Of a stretch of 64,000 bases of DNA, positions 17,423-26,225 are shown one piece after another. Under the pieces are notes generated by a model. That model had not been told where the DNA came from, did no database searches, and saw only the letters and a list, made by a program, of their open reading frames with translations. Source of the stretch: Gammaproteobacteria bacterium (lineage in GTDB: Bacteria; Pseudomonadota; Gammaproteobacteria; HK1). The translations under genes and the position numbers were made by a program. The DNA is taken from assembly GCA_022826505.1 (NCBI GenBank), contig JAJDUQ010000052.1:96703-160702 (forward strand). Direction: 5' to 3'. How positions within the stretch are numbered: position 1 is the stretch's first letter; every line of letters begins with the position of its first letter.

Positions 17423-17888
17423 GCGGAGACATCATCCGCCGCCTTCGCATCGATTTCCCGCGTTTTTTCGATATGACGCACGCCACGACGGTATTCCTTG
17501 GAATCGAGATTCGGAACGCATCTCGCGTGAGCCACGCGATCGTTTCCATGTGCTTCCGATGGAGATGGTGCGCCGCGACGCAAATGGACGCCCGGAAACC
17601 GAGACGCTATCGTTCATTGTCAGCCTGTATGTATCAGATTTCAGCCATGGCGACTGTGCGTAGATTGCGCCTACGGGTTCGCGAACAGCGGTCGCAACAA
17701 CAAGCCGACAGATCAGTGTCCACGGATCGGCGGCCGGGAACTCGACACGGCATCGCTCGGAATGCGCTTGCGACGAAGCTGCCTCACGTTGCGAGGGAGT
17801 CGGTGTTCCCCGAACCGCGCCCGCATGCAGCCCCCCAAGGGGGGACCCGTTCCTGGTATGGCAACTGACCGTGCCGGAGAACCCCGAC
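17423..17888. other. Divergent intergenic region between sigma factor and repeat/FGE gene
   Basis: No gene is visible in these 466 bases. They must contain the promoters of both flanking units. A short inverted repeat, GAATC-GA-GATTC (17501-17512), and a C6-AA-G6 element (17831-17844) are the only local symmetries. A GGAAT at about 17494-17500 on the minus strand could be an ECF -35 box, but its spacing to a -10 is poor. Confidence 0.4.
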
Positions 17889-20800
17889 ATGCGCACCAGA
17901 ACAGCAACGAACGGCGATACGCGGCGCAACTTGGGACCGCGGGCGCAGACGCTGGCCGCGTTGGCGTGCTCGCTCGCGATCGCGTGCGGCGCGGCGCACG
18001 CACAGTCCTCGGACAACCCCTCCGATTCCGGCAGTCCGAAGGGGGAAATTTCCTTCATCGAGATGATCAGGCAGGCCAACGAGCAATACGAGAGCCAGGT
18101 GTCGGAGGCGATTGCCCGAGGCGAGTTCGAGGAAGCCAGAGAGCACGTGCGGGAGCTGGAGTCGGTGATCCCGGGGTCTCCTCACGTGAAGAAGCTGACG
18201 ACGATGATCGACGAGGCGTTCGGCGCGGCGGCACGCGCGGAGCGCAAGGTGCGCAACGCGATTGCCCGCGGCGAGTTCGATGCCGCGAAGGAGCATGTGC
18301 ACGATCTCGCGAGCGTCGTTCCGCACTCGCCGCGGGCGCGGGAGATGCTGCAGGAGATCGATCAGGCACGGGTGGCGGCAACCGTCATCGAGCAGGAAGC
18401 GCTGGAAGCCGTCGCTCGGGGTGACTTCTCGGGTGCGCACGAGCATATGCAGGACCTGACCGGTGTGATTCCGAAGTCGTCGCGGATCACGGAGATGGAG
18501 GCGAAGATTGCGCAGGCTCGAGCGTTGGTGGCGATCCTCGAGCACGAGGTCTCGACGGCGATCGTGGGGGGCGAGTTCGAATCGGCGTCCCGATACATGG
18601 ACGAGCTGAGGAGCCTGACGCCGGAATCATCGCGGGTGCAGACGCTCGCGGACCGGATCGGGCGCGTGCGGGCAGCAGCAAATCGCGCCCAACGCAATAT
18701 GTCCGCCGCAATCGCCCGAGGAGATTTCGCAGATGCGAGGACCCATGCGGACGAACTGGCGAGCGTGATTCTGTGGTCGCCACGCGTGCCCGAGGCGCAG
18801 GCGAAGATCGAACGGATCGAGGCCGCCGCACAGAGCGTACAGGGGAAGATTTCGAGAGCAGTGGCCCGAGGCGATTTCGAAGCTGCCGGGGGGCTGGTGG
18901 AAGAGCTGGCGCGCCTGATTCCGGACTCTCCGCGGGTGCCGGAGACACAAGCGACGATCGAGCGAATTCGGACCGCAGCAGGCAGCGTCGTGAACAGGGT
19001 TCGGGCGGCGCTCGCGCGGGGAGCGCTCGATGAGGCGAGACGGCACCAGCAGGAGCTGGCGAATCTGACTCCGGAGGCATCACGAGTGCAGGAATTCTCG
19101 GATGCGATCGAGCGAGTGCAGCGTACGGAGCTGAACGTACTGGCAGCGGCGACCCGGGGCGCGTTCGAGGAAGCCGGGATCCATTTGAAGGAGCTGGAGA
19201 GCATGACCCCGGACTCGCCCAGGGTGCCGGACATCGCGCAGCGACTCGCGGACTCGCAGACCGACGCGCATGGCGCGGCGAGCAAGGTACTGGAGGCGGT
19301 TGGCCGAGGCGCATTCGAGGAGGCGCGGGGGCACCTGGAGGAACTGTCGGCGGTGACGCCGAAATCGCCGCGGGTGCGGCACCTGCGCGAGAGCATCGAG
19401 GAGGCCGAGGCCACCGAGCAGGAAGTATCGGTGGTGGTCGCCCGAGGTGAGTTCGATCAGGCCCGGCGGCTTGCGAAGGCGCTCGGGAGCATGACCCCGG
19501 ATTCGCCCCGGGTGGCGAACATCGCGCAGCGGATCGAGGACGTGCACGCGCAAGCGCAGCGGGTGGAGGCGCTGGTATCGGGGGCGGTCGCCGGGGGCGA
19601 ATATGCGCAAGCAACGCGGCATGTGCAGGAGCTGGCGGCAGTGACCCCGGACTCCATGCGGGTACCGGCTCTGGCGAAGCGAATCGATGAAGTACGCGCG
19701 CGGGAGCGGCACGTGTTGGACATGGTGCAGTCGGCGATCAGTATGGGTGAGTTCGACCAGGCCAGGGGGCATGTGAGCGAGCAGTTGGCGAGCGTGACCC
19801 CGGACTCCCCGCGGGTGGCGGAGATGGAGAAGAGAATTGCACGGGTGCAGTCCGGCGTGCGGCGCGCGGAGCAGGAGATCGCGGAGGCAATCGACCGGGC
19901 GGATTTCGATGCAGCCCGGAGCCTGGTGAAAACGCTTGCGGATCTGACACCGAGCTCACCGCAAGTGACGAGGCTGAGCGAATCGATCGATGCGGCGCAG
20001 GGGTCGGCGCTGAATTCCGGCGAGCTGATCGCGGCGGCGATCGAACAGGGTGACTTCGAGGACGCACGCCGGCTCGTGAGGGAGCTGGCGAAGATGACTC
20101 CGGACTCGCCGCAGATTCCCGTCATGAACGAGAGGATCGGACAGGCACAGACCGCGGTGAGGCGTACCGAGCAGGCGGTGGGCGGCGCAATTGAACGGGG
20201 AGAGTTCACCAGATCCCGGGGGCTGGTGACGGAGCTGGCCGGGATCATTCCGCGGTCGAGCCGACTGGACGTGTTGGAGAACGCGATCGAGCGGGCCCGG
20301 GAGGCGGCCGCAGCGGCGGAGAGAAACGCGCTGGACGCCATCGCGAAGGCGCTCGTGGCCGTCGACCGCGGCGACCACGACTCCCGGGCTGCATCCGTCG
20401 AAGCGGCCAGGGGACACATGGCGGAGCTCGCGGGGGTGACTCCGCGATCGCGGCTCGTGACCGATCTCGAAGAGAAGATTGATCGGGCGGAGCTGATCCC
20501 CGCGATGGTGCGAATCCGGGCCGGCAAGCTGAAGATGAAGAAGGGCGCCGGTCAAGTCAGGACGATAGGCGCCGACGAATTCTGGATCGGCAAGTACGAG
20601 GTGACGTTCGACGAGTACGACCGATTCGTTGCGGAGACGCGTGGACCGAAGCCGAGTGACAAGGGCTGGGGCCGAGACCGCCGTCCAGTCATCAACGTAA
20701 GCTGGATCGAGGCGAACGAGTATGTGCGATGGCTGTCGGAGAGGCTGGGAGAGCGCTACCGATTGCCGACGGCGGAGGAATGGGAATATGCCGCGCGTGC

Positions 20801-21212
20801 GGGGAGCGTGACCGAGTATCCATGGGGTGAGGAAGTGGGCAGCAACCGTGCGAACTGCAAGGGCTGCGGAAGCCGGTGGGACAAGCGGTCTACAGCCCCG
20901 GTGGGCTCATTCACCGCAAATGCATGGGGACTGCACGACATTGTCGGAAACGTGTGCGAGTGGACGTGCTCCACCCATGCCACCGGCCTCCCTTCACGCG
21001 AGTGCGCGCCCGACGTGGAGTGGAAGCAAGGGGAGGACGCGGCCAAGAAGGACACCGGCGTCATGAGCTGGTTGCAGAAAAAGGTCAATTCTCGTGTATG
21101 CCGGGGTGGGTCCTGGAAACACAGCGGGAAACGAAAGCTGCTCTCCTGGGAGGACACGCACGAGCAGACACACAGGTCGACGACGATCGGCTTCCGCCTC
21201 GCCCGCGACTGA
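17889..21212 (+). CDS. Exported sixteen-repeat helical protein with C-terminal FGE-like domain
   Basis: The 1107-residue protein begins with a signal peptide (LACSLAIACGAAHAQ). Sixteen tandem copies of an approximately 48-residue unit follow, each shaped like RGEFEEAREHVREL then SVTPDSPRV, a pattern of two helices resembling TPR-like solenoids. The last 250 residues form an FGE-sulfatase/SUMF1-type domain: FWIGKYEVTFDEYDRFV, YRLPTAEEWEYAARAG, GLHDIVGNVCEW, RGGSW and GFRLARD. The C-terminal Cys pair of true formylglycine-generating enzymes is not visible, so a binding rather than catalytic role is likely. ATG 17889 has GGAGA eight bases upstream; GTG 17871 is an in-frame alternative. It converges on the caspase-FGE gene 13 bases away, the only other FGE protein here. 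Confidence 0.87.
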   Translation: MRTRTATNGDTRRNLGPRAQTLAALACSLAIACGAAHAQSSDNPSDSGSPKGEISFIEMIRQANEQYESQVSEAIARGEFEEAREHVRELESVIPGSPHVKKLTTMIDEAFGAAARAERKVRNAIARGEFDAAKEHVHDLASVVPHSPRAREMLQEIDQARVAATVIEQEALEAVARGDFSGAHEHMQDLTGVIPKSSRITEMEAKIAQARALVAILEHEVSTAIVGGEFESASRYMDELRSLTPESSRVQTLADRIGRVRAAANRAQRNMSAAIARGDFADARTHADELASVILWSPRVPEAQAKIERIEAAAQSVQGKISRAVARGDFEAAGGLVEELARLIPDSPRVPETQATIERIRTAAGSVVNRVRAALARGALDEARRHQQELANLTPEASRVQEFSDAIERVQRTELNVLAAATRGAFEEAGIHLKELESMTPDSPRVPDIAQRLADSQTDAHGAASKVLEAVGRGAFEEARGHLEELSAVTPKSPRVRHLRESIEEAEATEQEVSVVVARGEFDQARRLAKALGSMTPDSPRVANIAQRIEDVHAQAQRVEALVSGAVAGGEYAQATRHVQELAAVTPDSMRVPALAKRIDEVRARERHVLDMVQSAISMGEFDQARGHVSEQLASVTPDSPRVAEMEKRIARVQSGVRRAEQEIAEAIDRADFDAARSLVKTLADLTPSSPQVTRLSESIDAAQGSALNSGELIAAAIEQGDFEDARRLVRELAKMTPDSPQIPVMNERIGQAQTAVRRTEQAVGGAIERGEFTRSRGLVTELAGIIPRSSRLDVLENAIERAREAAAAAERNALDAIAKALVAVDRGDHDSRAASVEAARGHMAELAGVTPRSRLVTDLEEKIDRAELIPAMVRIRAGKLKMKKGAGQVRTIGADEFWIGKYEVTFDEYDRFVAETRGPKPSDKGWGRDRRPVINVSWIEANEYVRWLSERLGERYRLPTAEEWEYAARAGSVTEYPWGEEVGSNRANCKGCGSRWDKRSTAPVGSFTANAWGLHDIVGNVCEWTCSTHATGLPSRECAPDVEWKQGEDAAKKDTGVMSWLQKKVNSRVCRGGSWKHSGKRKLLSWEDTHEQTHRSTTIGFRLARD
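18090..20475 (+). repeat. Tandem coding repeat, 16 units of about 144 bp
   Basis: The array lies inside the repeat/FGE gene. Each unit carries a (R/G)GxF(D/E)xAR... motif followed by a TP(D/K/E)SPRV-type turn. Units have diverged at the DNA level but keep period and phase. The last unit contains a short insertion (RGDHDSRAASVEAARG). Expansion by unequal crossing-over is likely. Confidence 0.85.
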
Positions 21213-21225
21213 GCGTGCGGAGCGT

Positions 21226-22968
21226 TCAGTTCAGCGCTCGAGCGACCCGGAAACCGTTGGCGCTGAACCGGATGCCGATCGTTCCCCTGTCGCGGGCCGA
21301 AGAGCGCACCCCTCCCGGCCCGTCGAGCCACGAACCGCCTCGCAGCACGCGCAGCTCGCAGGTTCCGTCGTCCGTCCACGCGCTTCCGTCCGTCGGCGCA
21401 TCGCCGTAGTCGCGATGCCAGCAATCCTCCACCCATTCCCGCGCGTTCCCCAGCATGTCGTACAAGCCGAATTCGTTCGACCCGTAGCGGCCCGCCTCGG
21501 AGGTGTGGGCGGACCCGTCATCGCACGAGGCAGTCAGTTCGAACCAGTCCGAGTAGTACGTCTTCAGCGACTCGTCGGCGCCGTTGGCGTTTCCGCATTG
21601 CCGGGAATCGCTCGTGTCCCAGTAGCGCGGTGTGGCGGTCTTGCCACGCGCTGCGTACTCCCACTCCGACTCGCTCAACAGTCGATACTTCTTCCGCGTC
21701 TTCCTCGACAGCCAATCCACATACGCCTTCGCATCCGTCCAGCTCACGCAGACCATCGGCTCCTTCTCGCCCTGAACGAACCCCGGATCCGCCGGTCCGC
21801 TGCCCTCCTTCGTCGTCACACCGTCGTACTGCCAGCACGCACTGCCGCCCGACTGATTCGTCTCCTTCAGGAACTGGGCGAACTCGCCGCGTTGCACCTC
21901 GAACACGCCGACCGCAATCGGCTCGGGGATGGTCACCCGGTGTCGCTGCACTTCATCGTGAGCGCCCTCGCCCGATGGCGAACCCATGGCGTAGCTGCCT
22001 GCCGGAATCACGACCATCCGGGGACACTGCGGACAGTCTCTGAACCCGCCGTCGTGCTGAAGATCCGGCGCCGCGAGACCCTCGCCCGCCCCAGGCGTTG
22101 CGACCACCTGCGGCGCCGCCGCGTGAGGTCTGGTCGTCGCTTGCGGCGCAGTGGTCGTCGGGCGTGATGCCGCATACGCGGACGGTATGAAGTAGAACGG
22201 CTTTCGAAGGGAGGAGTGAGTCCACGGCTGCTGTTCGTCGTGCGTGGCGGTCATCACCGTATCGGTCACCGTGGCAAGCAGATCGTTCACGCTCAGCCCC
22301 GGCGTCGCAATGTGAGCAAGCAACGCACCGGTGAACGGCGAGTTTCGACCGACACCGTCATCGGCCACGTTTCCGGGCTGCGTGGCATAGGCGATCAGCG
22401 TCCCGCTCGCATCCGTCACCCGACCGAGGCCTCGCTGGATCGCGGCGGAACGGCTCACACCCATCGAGCGCTTCAGGCCATCCGCCAGAGGGTTGTCTCG
22501 GCACGCATCCAGAAACACGAGATTTGTTCTGCTTCTCATCTGGCCCATGAATGCGGCGAGCTCGAACGCTTCGAGGCGAAGGTCCACCTCCTCCTTCAGC
22601 CTGGCGTCGATCGGCACCAGGTAGTTGTCACCGTCCACTTGCAAACCGTGCCCGGCATAGAAGAACAGGGATATGTCGGCGCGTCGCGCCGCTCTGGCGA
22701 ACTCCCGGAGCTTCGTGGCGAATCCGTTCTTGTCGAGATCCAGTCCGGCAATCACCTCGAAGCCCAGATCCGAGAGCGCCCGGGACATGTCGCCGGCATC
22801 GTTCCTGGGGTTTCGCAGGGGTGTCGTATGCTCGTACGCGGAGTTCCCGATCACCAGCGCGACGCGTCCCGCCGCCTGCGCCGGCTCCGCCAATGCACCC
22901 AGCCAGGTCAGGGCAAGGAACATGGCAACCGCTCCGGGCGTCCAGCTTGTTCCGTTCCGTATTTCCAT
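21226..22968 (-). CDS. Exported caspase-FGE fusion protein
   Basis: The 580-residue protein has a signal peptide (FLALTWLGALAEPAQA), a C14 caspase domain (about 35-260) and a C-terminal FGE-sulfatase-like domain (about 320-580). The dyad is His107 (FYAGHG) and Cys156 (LDACRDNP); the latter is the DACR-type motif of bacterial caspases often linked to FGE domains. The FGE part shows MVVIPAGSYAMGSPSGEG, CVSWTDAKAYVDWLS, YRLLSESEWEYAARG, LYDMLGNAREWVEDCW, RGGSW and GFRVARA. The active-site Cys pair of true FGE enzymes is missing, so the domain is probably a lectin-like binding module. A Pro/Thr/Ala-rich linker joins the domains. The start at ATG 22968 has GAGG upstream. Its partner may be the convergent repeat/FGE protein. 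Confidence 0.92.
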   Translation of the reverse strand: MEIRNGTSWTPGAVAMFLALTWLGALAEPAQAAGRVALVIGNSAYEHTTPLRNPRNDAGDMSRALSDLGFEVIAGLDLDKNGFATKLREFARAARRADISLFFYAGHGLQVDGDNYLVPIDARLKEEVDLRLEAFELAAFMGQMRSRTNLVFLDACRDNPLADGLKRSMGVSRSAAIQRGLGRVTDASGTLIAYATQPGNVADDGVGRNSPFTGALLAHIATPGLSVNDLLATVTDTVMTATHDEQQPWTHSSLRKPFYFIPSAYAASRPTTTAPQATTRPHAAAPQVVATPGAGEGLAAPDLQHDGGFRDCPQCPRMVVIPAGSYAMGSPSGEGAHDEVQRHRVTIPEPIAVGVFEVQRGEFAQFLKETNQSGGSACWQYDGVTTKEGSGPADPGFVQGEKEPMVCVSWTDAKAYVDWLSRKTRKKYRLLSESEWEYAARGKTATPRYWDTSDSRQCGNANGADESLKTYYSDWFELTASCDDGSAHTSEAGRYGSNEFGLYDMLGNAREWVEDCWHRDYGDAPTDGSAWTDDGTCELRVLRGGSWLDGPGGVRSSARDRGTIGIRFSANGFRVARALN

Positions 22969-23343
22969 GTTCGCCTCGTTTTGCGCCGCCCCGGCAATCG
23001 TAGCGCGAGATCACTGCCACTTCACGGCTTCCGGCGCGAATGTCACTGCATCGGCTACGCCGTGATGCGTGGGCGTCCAGTCCGTCAAGTCGGCGAGAAC
23101 GCACTTTTCCGGCCCGGAACCGGACTCCGATACAATGCCGTCGAACCCGCCGTCGCCCCTTCTCGTACCCCGGCCCAAGGAAGGTGCCCGTGAAGACGTC
23201 GAGTCCAAATTCGCAATGAGCACGTGAACCTTTCGTGAAATCCGCCGCCCACACTGTACCTTCCATCGAAACGCGGCACGGCAGCGCCCAACGCGTCGGG
23301 CGCGGTGCGCCGGCAAGACAACTCGCGACGCGCGGAGCGTGAC
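22969..23343. other. Intergenic region between the caspase island and msrP
   Basis: No gene is supported. A TACAAT at 23131-23136 on the plus strand could be a -10 box for msrP, but the sequence 17 bases upstream does not resemble TTGACA. This region separates the caspase island from genes of general function and so marks its right boundary. Confidence 0.4.
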
Positions 23344-24324
23344 ATGCTGATCAAACGTCCGAACGACATTCAGCCCTCGGAAATCACCCCTCGATCGGTC
23401 TTCCGCGAGCGGCGGCGGTTCATGAGCGATACCGCGGGCCTCGCGACCGCGGCGATGTTCGGCGGCGCACTCTCGCTGCTGGGCTCGCGCCGGGCGGCGG
23501 CGCTCGCGGTCGATCCGGACGCCAAGGGGCCGAAGCTCGAAGGGATTGTCGAGAGCGACTACCGAACGGACGAGGAGCTGACGCCGTACTCCGACATCAC
23601 GAGCTACAACAACTTCTACGAGTTCGGCACCGACAAGCGCGATCCCGCACGACACTCGGACAAGTTCACTCCGCTGCCCTGGAAGGTCAAGGTGCTCGGC
23701 GAGTGCGAGAAGCCGGGCGAGTACGACTACGACGACATCGTGAAGCCCCACCGGCTCGAAGAGCGCATCTACCGGTTGCGGTGCGTGGAGGCGTGGTCGA
23801 TGGTGGTTCCGTGGGTCGGCATCCCTCTTGCGGACGTGCTGGCACGGTTCGCCCCCACCTCGAAGGCGAAGTACGTCGCATTCCGCACCGTGTTCCGGCC
23901 CGAGGAGATGCGCGGCCAGAAGCGGCCCATTCTCGACTGGCCCTACGTCGAGGGACTGCGGATCGACGAGGCGATGCACCCGCTGACGCTGCTTACCGTC
24001 GGGCTCTACGGCGAAGTGCTGCCCAACCAGAACGGCGCCCCCGTTCGCCTGGTCGTGCCCTGGAAGTACGGCTTCAAGAGCATCAAGTCGATTGACACCA
24101 TCGAGTTCACGCAGACGCAGCCTCCGACGAGCTGGAATCTGGCGGCACCGCACGAGTACGGGTTCTATTCCAATGTCAATCCCGACGTCTCCCACCCGCG
24201 CTGGAGCCAGCGGCGCGAGCGGCGAATCGGCGAGCTGTTCAAACGCGAGACGCTGATGTTCAACGGGTACGCGGACGAGGTCGCCGGCCTGTACGCGGGG
24301 ATGAATCTCAAGAAGAACCACTGA
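23344..24324 (+). CDS. msrP: Protein-methionine-sulfoxide reductase catalytic subunit MsrP
   Basis: MsrP is a periplasmic molybdopterin enzyme that reduces methionine sulfoxide in envelope proteins, receiving electrons from MsrQ. The 326-residue protein has a twin-arginine-type leader (RERRRFM, then a hydrophobic [13 protein letters not shown]). It has the sulfite-oxidase-fold core with the Mo-binding Cys147 in [30 protein letters not shown] and [17 protein letters not shown] are typical of the family. The start at ATG 23344 has GGAG six bases upstream. It is followed by msrQ 41 bases later. Length matches the family. Confidence 0.96.
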   Translation: MLIKRPNDIQPSEITPRSVFRERRRFMSDTAGLATAAMFGGALSLLGSRRAAALAVDPDAKGPKLEGIVESDYRTDEELTPYSDITSYNNFYEFGTDKRDPARHSDKFTPLPWKVKVLGECEKPGEYDYDDIVKPHRLEERIYRLRCVEAWSMVVPWVGIPLADVLARFAPTSKAKYVAFRTVFRPEEMRGQKRPILDWPYVEGLRIDEAMHPLTLLTVGLYGEVLPNQNGAPVRLVVPWKYGFKSIKSIDTIEFTQTQPPTSWNLAAPHEYGFYSNVNPDVSHPRWSQRRERRIGELFKRETLMFNGYADEVAGLYAGMNLKKNH

Positions 24325-24365
24325 GCTCCGACGTCCCCACGATACGCAACGCGACGGAGCGCCGG

Positions 24366-25085
24366 ATGAACCGGGAAAAGCGAATCGCCGCCTTCAAGGT
24401 CTGCCTGTTCGCCGCGGCGCTGGTCCCGATCACGGCTCTGGTCGTCGCCGGATTCACCGGCCGTCTCGGTGCGAATCCGGTCGAGAACATCACTCATACC
24501 ACGGGTGAATGGACCTTGCGTCTGTTGCTCGTGACGCTTGCGATCACCCCGCTCCGCCACCTCACCGGCTGGATGTGGCTCACACGGATGCGCCGGATGC
24601 TCGGGCTGTTCGCGTTCTTCTACCTGATGCTGCACTTCGCGACCTACGCGGTGCTCGACGCCTCGCTCGACCTCGCCTACGTCGTCGAGGATGTCGCGGA
24701 TCGCCTGTACATCACCGCGGGCTTCGCGGCTTTCGTGATGCTGGTGCCGCTGGCCGCAACGTCGACGAACGCGATGGTGCGCCGGCTCGGACCGCTGCGC
24801 TGGCGCAGACTGCATCGGCTCGTCTACGCCGCCGCGATATGCGGTGCGCTGCACTTCCTGTGGCTGGTCAAGGCCGATCTGCGCGAACCGCTCATCTACA
24901 CCGGCATCCTCGCCGTCCTGCTTGCGGCACGTTTCCCGGTCATCGCACGCAGGCTGCGGATTCGCCGAGCGACGGCAAGTGTCGGGGCGACGGGCGGTGA
25001 GATCCGGGAACGCAAGAATCCGGGACGATCCGGAGGCGAGCGAACGTGGCGTCCACGCGATGCCGCGTCCGGCGTTTCGAACTGA
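24366..25085 (+). CDS. msrQ: Heme-binding membrane subunit MsrQ
   Basis: MsrQ is the inner-membrane b-type heme/flavin protein that passes electrons to MsrP. The 239-residue protein has about six membrane segments. It shows the expected motifs NPVENITHTTGEW, RRMLGLFAFFYLMLHFATY, LRWRRLHRLVYAAAICGALHF (His heme ligands) and a C-terminal LLAARFPVIARRL. The start has GGAG six bases upstream, and the gene follows msrP, as usual. The C-terminal tail after residue 205 (Gly/Arg-rich) is longer than in typical members and may be disordered. Confidence 0.95.
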   Translation: MNREKRIAAFKVCLFAAALVPITALVVAGFTGRLGANPVENITHTTGEWTLRLLLVTLAITPLRHLTGWMWLTRMRRMLGLFAFFYLMLHFATYAVLDASLDLAYVVEDVADRLYITAGFAAFVMLVPLAATSTNAMVRRLGPLRWRRLHRLVYAAAICGALHFLWLVKADLREPLIYTGILAVLLAARFPVIARRLRIRRATASVGATGGEIRERKNPGRSGGERTWRPRDAASGVSN

Positions 25086-25585
25086 TTGTCCCATCGCGAC
25101 GACACCGGTCGCGTCGCGAGCATCGATACCGCCGGTGGGTGCCGGCGTATCGGATCGCCCTGCGAACGCGCGGTGTCGATGTCGCGGCGCGGCATCCGTC
25201 GACGATTCGCAGCGCGCTCGTGATCGGTGCGAGGCGTGGGCTTCCGGGTTGGCCTGCAATCCGATGCGGTTGCGTCGAGCGACGCAATCAGCGTGCGTCA
25301 CAGGGCCGCATCAACGTATGATTGCCACCCAATCGGCCAAATCTCCGGTCAGGCGAGGTGCCGGGTTCGATGGGTTCAACACTCGATCGGGTCAGAAGGT
25401 GCGCGGGATGGGCGCCGCGGCGGCGTGGTCGCGCCGCACTCCCCATCTTCCCGTGGCGAACGAGCACGGTTGTCGCCGGTGCCGGTGATGGCGGACATCG
25501 GCCCATCGAGAGGACGAACGGCCGTCGTCCGCCGTGCACCGGGGTTCCCGGTACGTCGTCTCGTCGCGGGAGGCGATGGCGGGGA
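25086..25585. other. Intergenic region, no gene recognised
   Basis: About 500 bases between msrQ and the next exported protein. An open frame on the plus strand runs from 25322 into that protein, but its N-terminal 88 residues are Arg/Gly/Pro-rich and lack natural protein character. I therefore treat it as non-coding. No repeat or strong promoter was seen. Confidence 0.4.
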
Positions 25586-26215
25586 TTGAAGGCCGGGGTC
25601 ACCGCGGCGGCGCTGTTCGCATTTGCGGGCGTGGCCGAGGCCGACGAGCCGGTGGCGATTGTCGAAGACGTCAGCGCCGGCGCGCCGGTGACGCTGTTCA
25701 GCTACCTGTTGCAAGGTCAGGTCATCTTCCTCGACACGGATGCGGAGATGCAAATCGGGTATCTGCACAGTTGTGTACAGGAGCAGGTACGCGGCGGCAT
25801 GGTCACCATCGGGCGCGAACGCAGCCGCGTCGCCGGCGGTGAACGCACCGAGACCGTACTCGACTGTCGAGGCGCCACGGCGGTGCTGACCCGGTCCGAA
25901 ATCGAACGCGGCGCCGTCATGGTCGTGCGCAAGACCATTGAGCCGACTCCTCCGCTTCGTCTTTTCTCGGCGTCCCCATTCATCGCTCCACGAGGAAAGG
26001 CGGACTCGGTGAGCTGGAAGCGCCTCGACCGCGACGAGCCCGCGACGACAGTGGCGCTTTCAGACGGTGCCGCCGATCTTTCCGGCCTCGGCGTTGCCCT
26101 GGACCGGGGCGGCATCTACCGGTTCGAGGCGGGCGAGTCTTCCGTCATCGTCGAGGTGGCGGCGGACGCGCGCTCCGGACCCGGACCGATTCTGCTGCGC
26201 CTGCTGTCATTCTGA
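25586..26215 (+). CDS. Small exported protein of unknown function upstream of CHASE2 cyclase
   Basis: I do not recognise a family. The start is taken as TTG 25586, which begins directly with a signal peptide (MKAGVTAAALFAFAGVAEA). GGGAGG lies 12 bases upstream. The mature part of about 190 residues is predicted beta-rich, with two Cys (LHSCVQEQVRGG and VLDCRGATAV) that could form a disulfide, and strand-like segments near the end (YRFEAGESSVIVEV). It ends 10 bases before the cyclase start, so the two form one unit. It could be the periplasmic ligand or regulator for the CHASE2 sensor domain, which is inference from gene order. Confidence 0.65.
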   Translation: MKAGVTAAALFAFAGVAEADEPVAIVEDVSAGAPVTLFSYLLQGQVIFLDTDAEMQIGYLHSCVQEQVRGGMVTIGRERSRVAGGERTETVLDCRGATAVLTRSEIERGAVMVVRKTIEPTPPLRLFSASPFIAPRGKADSVSWKRLDRDEPATTVALSDGAADLSGLGVALDRGGIYRFEAGESSVIVEVAADARSGPGPILLRLLSF

Positions 26216-26225
26216 GGCGGTTTCC

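Noticed and set aside
17831..17844. C6-AA-G6 symmetric element before the repeat/FGE gene
   Set aside because: The two-base loop cannot form a normal hairpin and such runs are common in high-GC DNA; not listed as a terminator.
23131..23136. TACAAT as an msrP promoter
   Set aside because: There is no acceptable -35 box at the proper distance, so it is mentioned in the gap entry but not annotated as a promoter.
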